From Vibrio xiamenensis (lineage in GTDB: Bacteria > Pseudomonadota > Gammaproteobacteria > Enterobacterales > Vibrionaceae): a stretch of 64,000 nt of DNA. Shown one piece after another: positions 1-12,739 of the stretch. Location of the stretch: contig NZ_FNDD01000002.1 of assembly GCF_900100015.1 (NCBI RefSeq), positions 62,001 through 126,000 on the forward strand. The letters run 5' to 3'. Position 1 is the stretch's first letter. The number at the start of each line of letters is the position of its first letter. The translations under genes were made by a program, and so were the position numbers. The notes under the pieces were generated by a model. The model made no database searches and had not been told where the DNA came from. It saw nothing but the letters and a program-made list of their open reading frames with translations.

Positions 1-1
1 A

Positions 2-337
2 GGCACGGCGCTACACGGTAAACCTATGCTGTGCGTATTGAGCGCCGGTGGAAAAGAGCAAGCCTACGATCTCAACGGACTCAACCACTTTACTATTCGC
101 CAGTTACTGGCGCCGATTGAACAGATGGCCAATCTTACCGGTATGCGTTATTTACCGCCATTTACGCTATTCAATGCTCGTACGGCTTATGAGGAGAGGC
201 GCATCCCTGAGCACTTAAAGCAATACAAACGTCTGCTCCATGCATTGGTAGAAAATCGCTTGGATATCGAACAAGCGGCGCCGCTCACGTTGCTCACTCA
301 CAAGCTCGATGATTTGATCGCCGCCAAGGAGGACTAA
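2..337 (+). CDS. kefG: KefG-like NAD(P)H quinone oxidoreductase, ancillary to K+ efflux (5' end outside window)
   Basis: C-terminal part of a flavodoxin-like NAD(P)H oxidoreductase. The reading frame is open from base 2, so the true start lies upstream; the Met at base 26 is internal. The visible piece holds the NAD(P)H-oxidoreductase C-terminal region with an LTG-RYLPP segment. In enterics KefG (YheR) binds and activates the KefB potassium efflux channel. The stop lies one base before the ATG of the kefB gene, a layout typical of kefG-kefB pairs. The assignment rests on this pairing plus the look of the C-terminus; another member of the family (KefF/MdaB type) cannot be excluded from the fragment alone. 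Confidence 0.75.
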   Translation, partial: GTALHGKPMLCVLSAGGKEQAYDLNGLNHFTIRQLLAPIEQMANLTGMRYLPPFTLFNARTAYEERRIPEHLKQYKRLLHALVENRLDIEQAAPLTLLTHKLDDLIAAKED

Positions 338-338
338 G

Positions 339-2285
339 ATGACCGGTTACTTTATTCAAACTTTCATCTACCTGCTGGCGGCGGTAATCGCGGTGCCGTT
401 AGCCAAACGCTTTGGCCTCGGCTCAGTCCTAGGTTATCTGGTTGCGGGTGTGGTGATCGGCCCTATTATTGGCATCGTTGGCGAAGAAGCGGCCACGATT
501 CAACATTTTGCTGAATTTGGCGTAGTCATGATGCTGTTTTTGGTTGGCTTAGAGCTTGACCCAAAACATTTGTGGGCGATGCGTAATCGTTTAATGGGTC
601 TTGGCGGATTACAAGTCTTGCTCTCGACGGCTGCCGTCATGGTGATTGGTGAATTTTTCGGTTTAAGTTGGAGCATCGCCCTAACCGTTGGTCTGATATT
701 TTCACTATCATCAACCGCCATCGTACTGCAGACCTTTAATGAAAAGCGCTTAACCAAAACCATCGGCGGTCAAAACGCCTTTTCAGTGCTGTTATTTCAA
801 GATATCGCGGTCATCCCGATGCTGGCGTTTATTCCTCTGTTAGCCATTCCCGAGTTGGTGGCCAGCAGCGAAACTTTAGCTGCTAGCGCCGAGCATCACA
901 GCGATCTGAGCTTAGTGGCTGACCTGCCGGGTTGGGCTTACGGCTTAGTGCTGACTGGCTCGATCGCGGCGATTGTGATTGGCGGACACTACTTGAGCCG
1001 ACCACTGCTGCGCTTTGTGGCCAGCTCAGGCGTTCGTGAAATCTTTACCGCCACCGCGCTGATGTTGGTGGTCGGCATTGCAGCGCTGATGAGCTTAGTG
1101 GGGCTATCCCCGGCGCTGGGCACTTTCCTCGCCGGGGTTGTGCTTGCCAACAGTGAATTTCGCCACGAGCTCGAGTCCAATATCGAGCCATTTAAAGGTT
1201 TATTACTTGGGCTGTTTTTTATCACCGTCGGCGCGAATATTCAGTTCAGCGTGTTATTTGGCGAGTTTTTTACCATTCTCGGTTTAACCCTGATCGTCAT
1301 GTTGCTTAAAGCGCTGGTACTGCTGGCACTGAGCTTTATCTTTGGCATCAAACAGAGCGATCGGTGGTTGCTGGCGCTGAGCCTAGCACAAGCTGGTGAG
1401 TTTGGTTTTGTGCTGCTGACCTTCTCGGTACAAAATCATGTATTGCCAAGTGATTTGGCGCAAACTCTCTCGCTGGTCGTGGCGCTTTCGATGTTCCTGA
1501 CGCCGCTGCTGTTTATTGTGTTTGAAAAGGTCATCATGCCGCGTTTTGTCGCCGCATCCAATGAGCGGGAAACCGACGAGATAGACGAAAAAGGCGCAGT
1601 GATTATCGCCGGAGTTGGTCGTTTCGGTCAGATCGTCAACCGCATGTTAGTCGCTAATGGCATTAAAACCGTGGTACTCGACCACCAAGCTTCGCAAATC
1701 GATAACCTGCGACGTATCAATATCAAAGCCTATTTTGGCGATGCGACGCGACCTGATTTGCTGCATCAAGCAGGCATCGAGGAAGCGGCCATGGTGGTGG
1801 TTGCCATCGACAGCCGGGAAAAAAGCATCGAGCTGGTGCAATATCTCAAACACGCCCATCCTCACGTAACAGTGTTGGCGCGGGCGTTTGACCGCGGCCA
1901 CAGCTATCGACTGCGTCAAGCAGGCGCAGATTTTATCGAACTGGAAACCTATCACTCTGCTATGGAAGTGGGGGCAATCGCGATGCGCCGTCTGGGTCAC
2001 CATCCATTTGCGGTAGAAAAACAAAAAATCGCTTACAAGCGGGTTGAAAAAGCTTCATCGGATGAACTATATCGCGCTTGGCTTGGTGAAGCTGGCTCTG
2101 AACCACGCTTTGATAACAACTTTATTAAGCTGTTTATCGAACTGGAAGAGCGGCTGAAAAACGAAATGTCCTACGAGCACACCGAGCAGCACTCTCGCAC
2201 CGAAAGGGGCTGGGCTCCGCCGCCCAAAGGCTATGCCGATAAACTCGACGATCCAACTCTCGAGTCCAAACCGCAAAGCGACTGA
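339..2285 (+). CDS. kefB: Glutathione-regulated potassium efflux transporter KefB
   Basis: Inner-membrane K+/H+ antiporter-type protein of the CPA2 family, 648 aa, slightly longer than the roughly 600 aa usual for KefB/KefC. Residues 1 to about 390 are a run of hydrophobic helices of the Na+/H+ exchanger fold, including the GLELDPKHLW segment near residue 70. From about residue 417 there is a cytosolic RCK/TrkA-N domain with the Rossmann motif GVGRFGQIVNRML. The polar C-terminus is Lys/Glu-rich and holds no motif I recognise. Known role: closed by glutathione and opened by glutathione adducts, acidifying the cytoplasm during electrophile stress. The gene follows kefG by one base, so the two are translationally linked. 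A bidirectional terminator separates it from the convergent his operon. Confidence 0.92.
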   Translation: MTGYFIQTFIYLLAAVIAVPLAKRFGLGSVLGYLVAGVVIGPIIGIVGEEAATIQHFAEFGVVMMLFLVGLELDPKHLWAMRNRLMGLGGLQVLLSTAAVMVIGEFFGLSWSIALTVGLIFSLSSTAIVLQTFNEKRLTKTIGGQNAFSVLLFQDIAVIPMLAFIPLLAIPELVASSETLAASAEHHSDLSLVADLPGWAYGLVLTGSIAAIVIGGHYLSRPLLRFVASSGVREIFTATALMLVVGIAALMSLVGLSPALGTFLAGVVLANSEFRHELESNIEPFKGLLLGLFFITVGANIQFSVLFGEFFTILGLTLIVMLLKALVLLALSFIFGIKQSDRWLLALSLAQAGEFGFVLLTFSVQNHVLPSDLAQTLSLVVALSMFLTPLLFIVFEKVIMPRFVAASNERETDEIDEKGAVIIAGVGRFGQIVNRMLVANGIKTVVLDHQASQIDNLRRINIKAYFGDATRPDLLHQAGIEEAAMVVVAIDSREKSIELVQYLKHAHPHVTVLARAFDRGHSYRLRQAGADFIELETYHSAMEVGAIAMRRLGHHPFAVEKQKIAYKRVEKASSDELYRAWLGEAGSEPRFDNNFIKLFIELEERLKNEMSYEHTEQHSRTERGWAPPPKGYADKLDDPTLESKPQSD

Positions 2286-2304
2286 GTTGTAAGCCAATCG
2301 CCAT

Positions 2305-2337
2305 AAAAAAACAGCCCCAATTGGGGCTGCTTTTTTA
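2305..2337. terminator. Bidirectional rho-independent terminator between kefB and hisI
   Basis: Perfect stem CAGCCCCAA/TTGGGGCTG with an A-run on its left and a T-run on its right, so it can stop transcription from both convergent sides. Confidence 0.9.
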
Positions 2338-2368
2338 TCTATGAGTTGAGCGAAAAGCCGTTTAAACG

Positions 2369-2994
2369 TTACTTATGACGCTCTTTCAGTTTGTTCACCA
2401 CATCGTTAAGTGACAGACCTTGGTCTTGCAGCAGCACCAGCAAGTGATAAATCAGGTCGGCCGATTCACACACTAGCTCCGCCTTATCGCCCGACGTTGC
2501 CGCAAGCGCGACTTCAACGCCTTCTTCGCCCACTTTTTGCGAAATACGTTTGGTGCCGCGAGCGTAGAGACTTGCGGTGTAGGACGATTCAGGATCAGCA
2601 CTCTTACGTTCGCCAAGCAGCTGTTCAAGTTGATGAAGCCAAACCATTTGCGATTCCGGTTGTGCGTCACCATCCCAACACGTGGTCGTGCCTTTATGGC
2701 ACGTCGGGCCAACCGGGTTGACTTTGACAAGCAGAGTATCGTTGTCACAATCAAGCGCAATATTTTGTAAATTCAGTACGTTGCCTGAGGTTTCCCCTTT
2801 GGTCCAAAGGCGCTGTTTTGAGCGGGAATAGAAGGTCACTTGCCCTGTCTGTAAGCTTTTTGCCAAGGCTTCTTGGTTCATGTATCCCATCATCAGCACT
2901 TGGCTAGATTGATAATCTTGCACAATTGCCGGCACCAGACCGCCGACTTTTTCCCAATCAATGCGCTGTGAAAGTGCCTGTGTTTGTTCTGAAC

Positions 2995-2998
<4 letters not shown>
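2369..2998 (-). CDS. hisI: HisIE, phosphoribosyl-AMP cyclohydrolase / phosphoribosyl-ATP pyrophosphatase
   Basis: Bifunctional cytosolic enzyme for steps 2 and 3 of histidine synthesis, 209 aa, the usual length of the fused form. Residues 1 to about 115 are the HisI cyclohydrolase, with the metal-site segment [11 protein letters not shown] and Cys in GPTCHKG. Residues from about 118 on are the HisE pyrophosphatase, with the helical [12 protein letters not shown] motif. It is the last gene of the operon and overlaps hisF by four bases (ATGA), so translation is coupled. Confidence 0.97.
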
Positions 2999-4499
<1,501 letters not shown>

Positions 4500-5114
4500 T
4501 TATAATTCTAAAAAGTTTTGAATCAGCTTTGAGCCAGCTTTTGATGAGCGCTCTGGGTGAAATTGCACGCCATAGAAATTGCCACTTTGCATCGCTGCGG
4601 TAAACGCATTGCCATAATCGCATTCAGCAATCGTGTATTCACCAACTGGCATCGCATAGCTGTGCACAAAGTAAAAATATTCGCCCTGCTCGATGTCTTT
4701 AAACAGCGGATGCCCAGCCGATGCCACAAGCGTATTCCAACCCATGTGTGGCAGAGGTAAATCGCCGGTTTCCATCAAACGCACTTCTGCATCACATAAG
4801 CCAAGACATGGCACTTGTTCGGTGCTCATGTGGGCTTTTTCTTCAGATAATTTGCCAAGCAGCTGCATACCAAGACAAATACCCAGTACCGGCTTTTTGA
4901 TCTGCTTAACCAGTTCAATCAATCCGCGCTGCTCAAGATTACGCATTGCCTCAGTTGCGGTGCCCACCCCAGGAAGAAAGAGTTTATCGGCACCTAATAC
5001 GATCTCGGGTTCGCGAGAAATCACCACCTCATAACCGAGGCGTTGAATAGCAAATTTCACCGAAGAAACGTTGGCACAACCGGTATCAATAATGACTACT
5101 TTTTGTTCAACCAT
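4500..5114 (-). CDS. hisH: HisH, imidazole glycerol phosphate synthase glutaminase subunit
   Basis: Class I glutamine amidotransferase, 204 aa, that hydrolyses glutamine and passes ammonia to HisF. The catalytic triad is visible: nucleophile Cys80 in GICLGMQ, and His186 with Glu188 in FHPERS. The start codon shares one base with the hisB stop (TAATG), indicating translational coupling. Confidence 0.98.
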   Translation of the reverse strand: MVEQKVVIIDTGCANVSSVKFAIQRLGYEVVISREPEIVLGADKLFLPGVGTATEAMRNLEQRGLIELVKQIKKPVLGICLGMQLLGKLSEEKAHMSTEQVPCLGLCDAEVRLMETGDLPLPHMGWNTLVASAGHPLFKDIEQGEYFYFVHSYAMPVGEYTIAECDYGNAFTAAMQSGNFYGVQFHPERSSKAGSKLIQNFLEL

Positions 5115-6187
5115 TACAGCACTCCTTTACTGCTTGGCAGTTCATCGCCCTCAACCTTAATTGCTTGACGCAGTGTACGGCCAAAAGACTTAAACAGACT
5201 TTCAATAATGTGGTGATCGTTATCGCCACTTGAAGACAGGTGCAGCGTGCAAGCCAGAGTATCCGTGAGCGAGCGGAAGAAATGCACCACCATTTCAGTG
5301 GAAAAATCGCCAACTTGTTCGCGGCCAAAACTGGCATCAAACTTAAGATACGGACGGCCTGAAAGATCCAGTGCGCACTGAGCCAAACACTCATCCATTG
5401 GTAAGCTAAACCCGAAACGACCAATACCGCGCTTATCACCCAGCGCTTCTTTCAACGCTTGACCAAGAGCCAAGGCGGTATCTTCAACCGTGTGATGATC
5501 ATCGATGTGCAAGTCACCTTCAACTCGGCAGGTCATCTGAAACCCACCGTGAGTCGCAATTTGATCCAGCATGTGGTCAAAAAAGCCTAACCCGGTCGAA
5601 ATTTGATTGCCGCCCTGCTCATCCAAATTCACTTTAACGCGAATATCGGTTTCTTTGGTGGTACGCACCACTTCGGCAATACGCTGAGTTTGGGTAAGAT
5701 CTTTAACAATCGCTGGCCAACCCATGGTTTGTGGGTGGTATTGAATACCGCGAATCGCCATATTCTCAGCCAGCTGTAAATCGGTTGGGCGATCGCCAAT
5801 CACTACCGATTTTTGAAAATCGACTTTGCCACCTTGCAGATACTCTTTCACCATACCCAATTTTGGTTTGCGGCAGCTGCAGTTGTCTTTTTCAAAGTGT
5901 GGGCAGATCAGCACGTCATCAAACTTGACGCCTTGAGATTCGAAAATCTCCATCATCATGTTGTGCGGCGCATCAAAATCCGCTTGTGGATAGCTATCGG
6001 TGCCTAAACCATCTTGATTGGTCACCATCACTAATCGATACCCTTGAGCTTGCAAGGTTAACAAGCTTGGAATCACATAAGGTTCTAGTTTTAATTTGTC
6101 TAAGCGGTCGACTTGAAAATCCACCGGAGGCTCAACAATTAAGGTGCCATCACGGTCAATAAACAGAATTTTTTGTTGCTTGCTCAC
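5114..6187 (-). CDS. hisB: HisB, bifunctional histidinol-phosphatase / IGP dehydratase
   Basis: Fused enzyme of 357 aa catalysing the dehydratase step and the histidinol-phosphate phosphatase step. The N-terminal HAD phosphatase (about 1-165) has the nucleophile motif DRDGT at residues 11-15 and a Zn loop ([15 protein letters not shown]). The C-terminal dehydratase carries two metal motifs, HGGF with DHMLDQ, and DDHHTVED. The start is GTG, preceded by a good AAAAGGA ribosome site. An 84-base gap to hisC, the only sizeable gap in the operon, holds a hairpin described separately. Confidence 0.97.
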   Translation of the reverse strand: MSKQQKILFIDRDGTLIVEPPVDFQVDRLDKLKLEPYVIPSLLTLQAQGYRLVMVTNQDGLGTDSYPQADFDAPHNMMMEIFESQGVKFDDVLICPHFEKDNCSCRKPKLGMVKEYLQGGKVDFQKSVVIGDRPTDLQLAENMAIRGIQYHPQTMGWPAIVKDLTQTQRIAEVVRTTKETDIRVKVNLDEQGGNQISTGLGFFDHMLDQIATHGGFQMTCRVEGDLHIDDHHTVEDTALALGQALKEALGDKRGIGRFGFSLPMDECLAQCALDLSGRPYLKFDASFGREQVGDFSTEMVVHFFRSLTDTLACTLHLSSSGDNDHHIIESLFKSFGRTLRQAIKVEGDELPSSKGVL

Positions 6188-6217
6188 TCGAACGTCCTTT
6201 TAATTTAGACTTGGCCA

Positions 6218-6232
6218 CGCGGCCATACCGCG
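6218..6232 (-). other. Small GC-rich hairpin in the hisC-hisB gap
   Basis: Inverted repeat CGCGG-5 nt-CCGCG inside the 84-base hisC-hisB spacer. All other his junctions overlap or are at most 12 bases. It has no T-run and is therefore not a normal terminator. A role in mRNA processing or stability is only a guess. Confidence 0.4.
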
Positions 6233-6271
6233 CAGCATCAATAAGGGTAATTATCACGCTATGGTGTTCAT

Positions 6272-8607
<2,336 letters not shown>

Positions 8608-8611
8608 CGCC

Positions 8612-9511
8612 CTACTCCATCATTTTATCAATTGGTAATACCAGAATTGAGCTGGCACCTAACTCTTTAAGCTGTTCCATGGTTTCCCAGAACAGATTCT
8701 CAGTACTCACGAGGTGAACCGCGACTTTCTGTTTCTCTGCGGAAAGTGGCAATACCGTTGGGTCTTCGGCGCCAGGCAGCAAGGCTTTCACTTGATCAAG
8801 CTTATCAATTGGCGCGTGCAGCATGATGTATTTCGATTCTTTGGCTTGTTGCACACCCTGCATACGAGTGAGGAGTTTGTTGATAAGTGCAGTTTTGTCA
8901 GCATCGAATTCGCCAAGACGCTGAATGAGTGTCGCTTTTGAACGGAAAATGACTTCGGCTTCTTTAAGGCCATTGGCTTCAAGGGTTGCCCCTGTTGAAA
9001 CTAAATCGGCAATCGCATCGGCAAGACCTGCTCGCGGCGCAACTTCTACTGAGCCGGTTAACATACACGTTGAGAATGGCACGCCCTGCTCATCCATAAA
9101 AGCTTTCAGCAATTGTGGGTAAGTCGTTGCGATGCGTTTACCCGCCAAATCTTGTGGACCGGTGTATTTCTCTTCTTTGTTGATCGCGATAGAAAGTCGG
9201 CAGCCACCAAAGTCAAGGCGACGTAAGGAGACAAATTCACAAGGCTCACCTTGCGCTTGACGGTCAAGACGAACTTCTTCTAGTTCGTTTTCACCGATAA
9301 AACCTAAATCGACAACACCATCCATGATAAGACCAGGAATATCGTCATCGCGAACCAGTAGCAAATCGATAGGCATATTTTGCGAGTGCACCACGAGACG
9401 CTCGCCCATGATATTGAACTTAACACCGCACTGCTTGAGCAAAGTTTGGCTCTCTTTGCTTAGACGGCCTTTTTTCTGGATGGCAATTCTTAATCGTTGT
9501 TGTGCTTGCAT
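8612..9511 (-). CDS. hisG: HisG, ATP phosphoribosyltransferase (long form)
   Basis: First, committed enzyme of histidine synthesis, joining ATP and PRPP; feedback-inhibited by histidine. At 299 aa it is the long hexameric form with a C-terminal ACT-like regulatory domain (about 225-299), so it needs no HisZ. The phosphate loop is [16 protein letters not shown] and the [19 protein letters not shown] segment forms the PRPP site. AAGGA lies before the ATG. It is the first structural gene behind the his leader. Confidence 0.97.
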   Translation of the reverse strand: MQAQQRLRIAIQKKGRLSKESQTLLKQCGVKFNIMGERLVVHSQNMPIDLLLVRDDDIPGLIMDGVVDLGFIGENELEEVRLDRQAQGEPCEFVSLRRLDFGGCRLSIAINKEEKYTGPQDLAGKRIATTYPQLLKAFMDEQGVPFSTCMLTGSVEVAPRAGLADAIADLVSTGATLEANGLKEAEVIFRSKATLIQRLGEFDADKTALINKLLTRMQGVQQAKESKYIMLHAPIDKLDQVKALLPGAEDPTVLPLSAEKQKVAVHLVSTENLFWETMEQLKELGASSILVLPIDKMME

Positions 9512-9560
9512 TACTGGTTTCCTTTGCAGAATAAGTCAAAATATCAATGGTTAAAAACTA

Positions 9561-9593
9561 AAAAACCCTTGGAAGTTTGTCTCCCAAGGGTTT
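9561..9593 (-). terminator. his operon attenuator (terminator hairpin)
   Basis: On the minus strand: stem AAACCCTTGG/CCAAGGGTTT with an 11-base loop, then a run of T. It lies between the histidine-rich leader peptide and hisG. A second hairpin, CCGGGAG/CTCCCGG at 9623-9644, lies between them and could act as the pause or antiterminator element. This is the classical his attenuation arrangement. Confidence 0.92.
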
Positions 9594-9667
9594 GAATCTG
9601 TATTTAACTCTGATTTCAACCACCGGGAGATTCCTGCCTCCCGGGTACGCGTACATCGCCCGAAAGA

Positions 9668-9715
9668 CTAGATTGGGTGATGGTGATGATGAATGTTCAT
9701 TACTGAAATACGCAT
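9668..9715 (-). CDS. hisL: his leader peptide HisL
   Basis: Short ORF of 15 codons plus stop, translated MRISVMNIHHHHHPI, with five consecutive His codons. It lies just upstream of the attenuator hairpins and hisG. When His-tRNA is scarce, ribosomes stall on the His run, the terminator fails to form and the operon is expressed. E. coli HisL has seven His codons in a row. The ORF is too short for standard gene calling, but position, composition and the downstream hairpins make it convincing. Confidence 0.93.
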   Translation of the reverse strand: MRISVMNIHHHHHPI

Positions 9716-9757
9716 ACTTATTTTCTTTGGCTTCTGAGTTTTATTGAACTGAGATCA

Positions 9758-9786
9758 ACACTAACTAAGCTGGCGGCTTTTTTCAA
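9758..9786 (-). promoter_or_regulatory. Candidate his operon promoter
   Basis: Sigma-70-like boxes on the minus strand: TTGAAA, 17-base spacer, TAGTGT, about 43 bases upstream of the leader start. The -10 box is only a moderate match, so this is a candidate. Confidence 0.4.
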
Positions 9787-9824
9787 CCTTTTATTTCTGT
9801 TTTTTGCCATTTGTATAATACAAA

Positions 9825-9850
9825 TAAAAAAGGCGCCGCAGCGCCTTTTA
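9825..9850 (-). terminator. Terminator of the NhaC-family gene
   Basis: Stem AGGCGC/GCGCCT with a CGCA loop, extended by A:T pairs, and a T-run on the minus strand, directly after the transporter stop. Confidence 0.85.
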
Positions 9851-9873
9851 CTATTTATATATTAATCAGCAAT

Positions 9874-11472
9874 TTACGAAACCTTTGCTGCCACCATTTT
9901 TGACTTAGATAATGCCGAAAGCACAACACACAGCAATACGAAAGCAATACTTGATGCCGCTAGAGCCAAAACTTCTGATGAAGTAAATCCTAAAACCACG
10001 AAGCCGACACAAGAAACCAATGCTACGGTAAGTGCATAAGGAAGCTGAGTAGACACGTGATCGATATGATTACAGCGTGCCCCTGTCGATGACAAAATCG
10101 TGGTATCGGAGATCGGTGAGCAGTGATCGCCAAACACAGAACCGGCAAGTACCGCACTTAGCATTGGCAACATCATAGCGATGTCGGTTGCACCAGCCAT
10201 ATCACCTGCGATAGGCAGCATAATGCCAAACGTGCCCCAAGATGTGCCAGTCGAGAACGCCATAATGCCAGAGAGCAGGAACAGAATAACCGGAAGCCAG
10301 TGCGCGCCAATGTTGCCCTGAGCAAGCGTTGACAAGTAACTGCCGGTTTTCATGTCACCGATAACAGAACCAATCGTCCACGCAAACAACAAGATCAGAA
10401 TGGCGCCAAACATCGATTTAGCCCCTACCCACAGCGTATGAGCAATCTCGCCAATCGCAATGCGCTGTTTGAGTACCGTATATAAAGCAACGATTAAACC
10501 GACAATACCGCCATAAATAAGCGAAGTGCCAACATCGGTATTTTCAAATGCACCAAGTACGTTGAACGCAATATTTTGTGTCGCAAGTGCCTGGGCGCCG
10601 GTGTACATCATAGAAATGATCGTGGCAACAATCAGAAATACGATCGGTAAAACCAGGTCAGACACTTTGCCGTTATCGCTTTCACGAATATCCAATTCTT
10701 CCGTTAGATCGCGAGCTTCAGCGTCGACATCGCTTCCTTTGTCGTAACCATGACCTTGCGATGCAGCAATTTCATGCTCGCGCATTTTGCCAATATCTAG
10801 CCCAAACCAAGCCACTGCAAAGACCATCAATAACGCAAAGATTGCATAAAAGTTCATTGGCACAATACGTAAATAAGCGCCGAGTGGCGAATAATCGGTA
10901 ATGCCATGGGCAACCAAAATGCCACTGATGATAGTCATAATATAGGCGCCCCAACTGGATGCAGGCATAATGACGCACATCGGCGCTGCAGTTGAATCGA
11001 GAATGTAAGCCAGTTTAGCGCGAGAAACATAAAAGCGATCGGTCACTGGGCGCGAAATAGCACCAACGGCGAGACTATTAAAATAGTCGTCGATGAAAAT
11101 AAACACGCCAAGAAATGCGGCGAGGAGTTTGGAACCACGTTTGCTTTTAACCCGCGACTGAGCCCAAATAGCGAACGCTTTGGTCCCGCCCGATAACGCT
11201 AGTAGTGCCGTCATCATACCGAGCAACAATAAGAAGCCGACGATACTCATATTCCAACTATTGATGGCACCATCATCAATAAAAACGGCTTTGACTGTGG
11301 TAGCGACATAATTCAACGCGCCGCCGACGCTCAAATCCGCGAGCAAAATCGCGCCCAGCAGAATGCCAACACCCAAAGACAACAAAACGCGACGAGTAAT
11401 GATCGCAAGACTAAGAGCTACCAAAGGTGGCAGCAAAGACATCGGTGACGATGCAAAATCAATTAAATTCAT
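9874..11472 (-). CDS. NhaC-family transporter, probable lysine transporter (LysW type)
   Basis: Multi-pass inner-membrane protein of the NhaC Na+/H+ antiporter family, 532 aa from the ATG chosen here; a TTG three codons upstream is the alternative. More than ten hydrophobic segments are visible, with conserved family stretches such as IFIDDYFNSL, PASSWGAY and SGTSWGTFGI-like sequence around FSTGTSWGTF. A polar loop rich in Asp/Glu lies mid-protein. By family it would be named a Na+/H+ antiporter, but its 5' leader contains a lysine riboswitch. Comparative work on the lysine regulon predicted that NhaC-type proteins behind such riboswitches import lysine (LysW). I therefore infer lysine uptake. 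It ends at its own terminator before the his promoter. Confidence 0.85.
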   Translation of the reverse strand: MNLIDFASSPMSLLPPLVALSLAIITRRVLLSLGVGILLGAILLADLSVGGALNYVATTVKAVFIDDGAINSWNMSIVGFLLLLGMMTALLALSGGTKAFAIWAQSRVKSKRGSKLLAAFLGVFIFIDDYFNSLAVGAISRPVTDRFYVSRAKLAYILDSTAAPMCVIMPASSWGAYIMTIISGILVAHGITDYSPLGAYLRIVPMNFYAIFALLMVFAVAWFGLDIGKMREHEIAASQGHGYDKGSDVDAEARDLTEELDIRESDNGKVSDLVLPIVFLIVATIISMMYTGAQALATQNIAFNVLGAFENTDVGTSLIYGGIVGLIVALYTVLKQRIAIGEIAHTLWVGAKSMFGAILILLFAWTIGSVIGDMKTGSYLSTLAQGNIGAHWLPVILFLLSGIMAFSTGTSWGTFGIMLPIAGDMAGATDIAMMLPMLSAVLAGSVFGDHCSPISDTTILSSTGARCNHIDHVSTQLPYALTVALVSCVGFVVLGFTSSEVLALAASSIAFVLLCVVLSALSKSKMVAAKVS

Positions 11473-11593
11473 GATCTTCAAAAACCAGTTAAATTGGCTA
11501 GAGATCTACTGCAGACAACGTGATGCTAAATAGAATCAGCACCCCATTATGTTGAAGTTAGCGAAAGGAAAGCGAATACTTTACCCACACCCT

Positions 11594-11768
11594 ACAGTAG
11601 CGCTCCATAGTTTTACAAATAAATAGACTATGGCAGTGTTGGCCCTATTCGACCCCAACCCCAGCCTGTTGTTTTGATATAAAACAGACTTCGGCAAGCA
11701 GACCTTTCACAGCAATTCATTGGCATCACCCCAATCACTGTTACTGATTCAACTTGCTCCTCTACCGC
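11594..11768 (-). ncRNA. Lysine riboswitch (L box) aptamer
   Basis: Minus-strand leader of the NhaC-family gene. Reading 5' to 3' it has the L-box landmarks in order: GCGGTAGAGGAGC (P1 and loop-E entry), CAGTAACAG, GCTGTGAAAGGTC, GCTTGCCGAAG, a GGCTGGGG...CAACACTGCCATAG block, then CTATGGAGCGCTACTGT closing P1. The two P1 arms GCGGTAG and CTACTGT can form seven pairs including wobbles. Similar blocks occur in the same order in the B. subtilis and E. coli lysC leaders. Length of about 175 nt is typical. No strong T-run follows, so control may be at translation. Confidence 0.9.
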
Positions 11769-12241
11769 TCATGCGAAAGATTACTCTACTGTTCGAACAA
11801 AATTAGAACAATAAATCCAACCACGAGCATTAGGTGGCGGCCATTTTACTCATTTGAACTCTCATTGCAACATATCATTCCAATCAATGATTTTTATCAT
11901 TCATCACACTTTAAATAGAGAAATTGCATTTGAAACTTAGGTTTATGAGTAAAATGTCATAAGCAGGATTTAAAACTAATTAATTAATCAACAATAGGCT
12001 ATGGTTAATTATTGCAATTTGAAATTCACCTATTGCAAAAGAATATCTTTGGACTCAGATCCATATTAGTGCGAGGTATTATGTAAAGAATTGAACTTTA
12101 TTAACCCAATTGCACTCATATATTGAGATCACAAAACCCAAAAATTCTAAAAAATTTAAATAATATTGACAGCTTAATATTGTATTAGATAAATTTGCGG
12201 ATTAATATCTATATATAAACTCAATTCAGTAGGTATGAACA
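11769..12241. other. AT-rich intergenic region between the lysine riboswitch and hns
   Basis: About 470 bases without a gene. It must hold the minus-strand promoter for the riboswitch transcript; a candidate is TTGCAA-16 nt-TAAAAT around 11843-11870. It also holds the plus-strand promoter region of hns. The right part is rich in A/T tracts and TTAA steps, the kind of DNA H-NS binds, consistent with autoregulation. Confidence 0.5.
12166..12194 (+). promoter_or_regulatory. Candidate hns promoter
   Basis: Perfect -35 TTGACA at 12166-12171, then 17 bases and a weak -10 ATAAAT, in AT-rich DNA about 50 bases before the hns ATG. Confidence 0.4.
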
Positions 12242-12661
12242 ATGTCGGAACTGACAAAAACTCTTTTAAATATTCGTAGCCTTCGTGCTTTTGCTCGTGA
12301 TTTAACTATAGAGCAATTGGAAGAAGCACTAGATAAACTCACAATTGTTGTTGAAGAACGCAGAGAAAAAGACGAAGCAGAGCAAGCTGAAAAAGCAGCA
12401 CAAGAAGCGAAACTTGCTGCCATTGCAGAAAAAATTGCTCAAGATGGTATCGACGTTACTGCATTAATCGATGCATTATCAGGCGAAACTAAAACGAAAA
12501 AATCAAAATCGAAGCGCACTCCTCGTCCAGCAAAATACAAATACATTGATGTAAATGGCGAAGAGAAAACTTGGACAGGTCAAGGCCGTACTCCTTCTGC
12601 AATTCAAGCAGAATTAGATTCAGGCAAATCTCTTGATGAATTCTTAATCGATAACAAATAA
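12242..12661 (+). CDS. hns: H-NS family nucleoid-associated protein (VicH)
   Basis: DNA-binding silencer of AT-rich and horizontally acquired genes, 139 aa, close to the 135 aa of V. cholerae VicH. The N-terminal half is a helical, Glu/Lys/Ala-rich oligomerisation domain (about 1-65), ending in a basic linker KTKKSKSKR. The C-terminal DNA-binding domain has the family signature TWTGQGRTPSAIQ, with the AT-hook-like QGR core. It is a single-gene unit with its own terminator and a long AT-rich upstream region. Confidence 0.96.
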   Translation: MSELTKTLLNIRSLRAFARDLTIEQLEEALDKLTIVVEERREKDEAEQAEKAAQEAKLAAIAEKIAQDGIDVTALIDALSGETKTKKSKSKRTPRPAKYKYIDVNGEEKTWTGQGRTPSAIQAELDSGKSLDEFLIDNK

Positions 12662-12692
12662 TCACTCTCATTTGAGAACGATATATTGTAAG

Positions 12693-12726
12693 AAAAAAGC
12701 CCGCTATTTTTAGCGGGCTTTTTTTA
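12693..12726. terminator. Bidirectional terminator between hns and gsk
   Basis: Stem AAGCCCGCTA/TAGCGGGCTT with flanking A- and T-runs, between convergent genes. Confidence 0.92.
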
Positions 12727-12739
12727 TTTTCGCGTTATG

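Noticed and set aside
1647..2024. 125-codon frame antisense to kefB
   Set aside because: Lies wholly opposite the KefB RCK domain; composition is that of a mirror frame.
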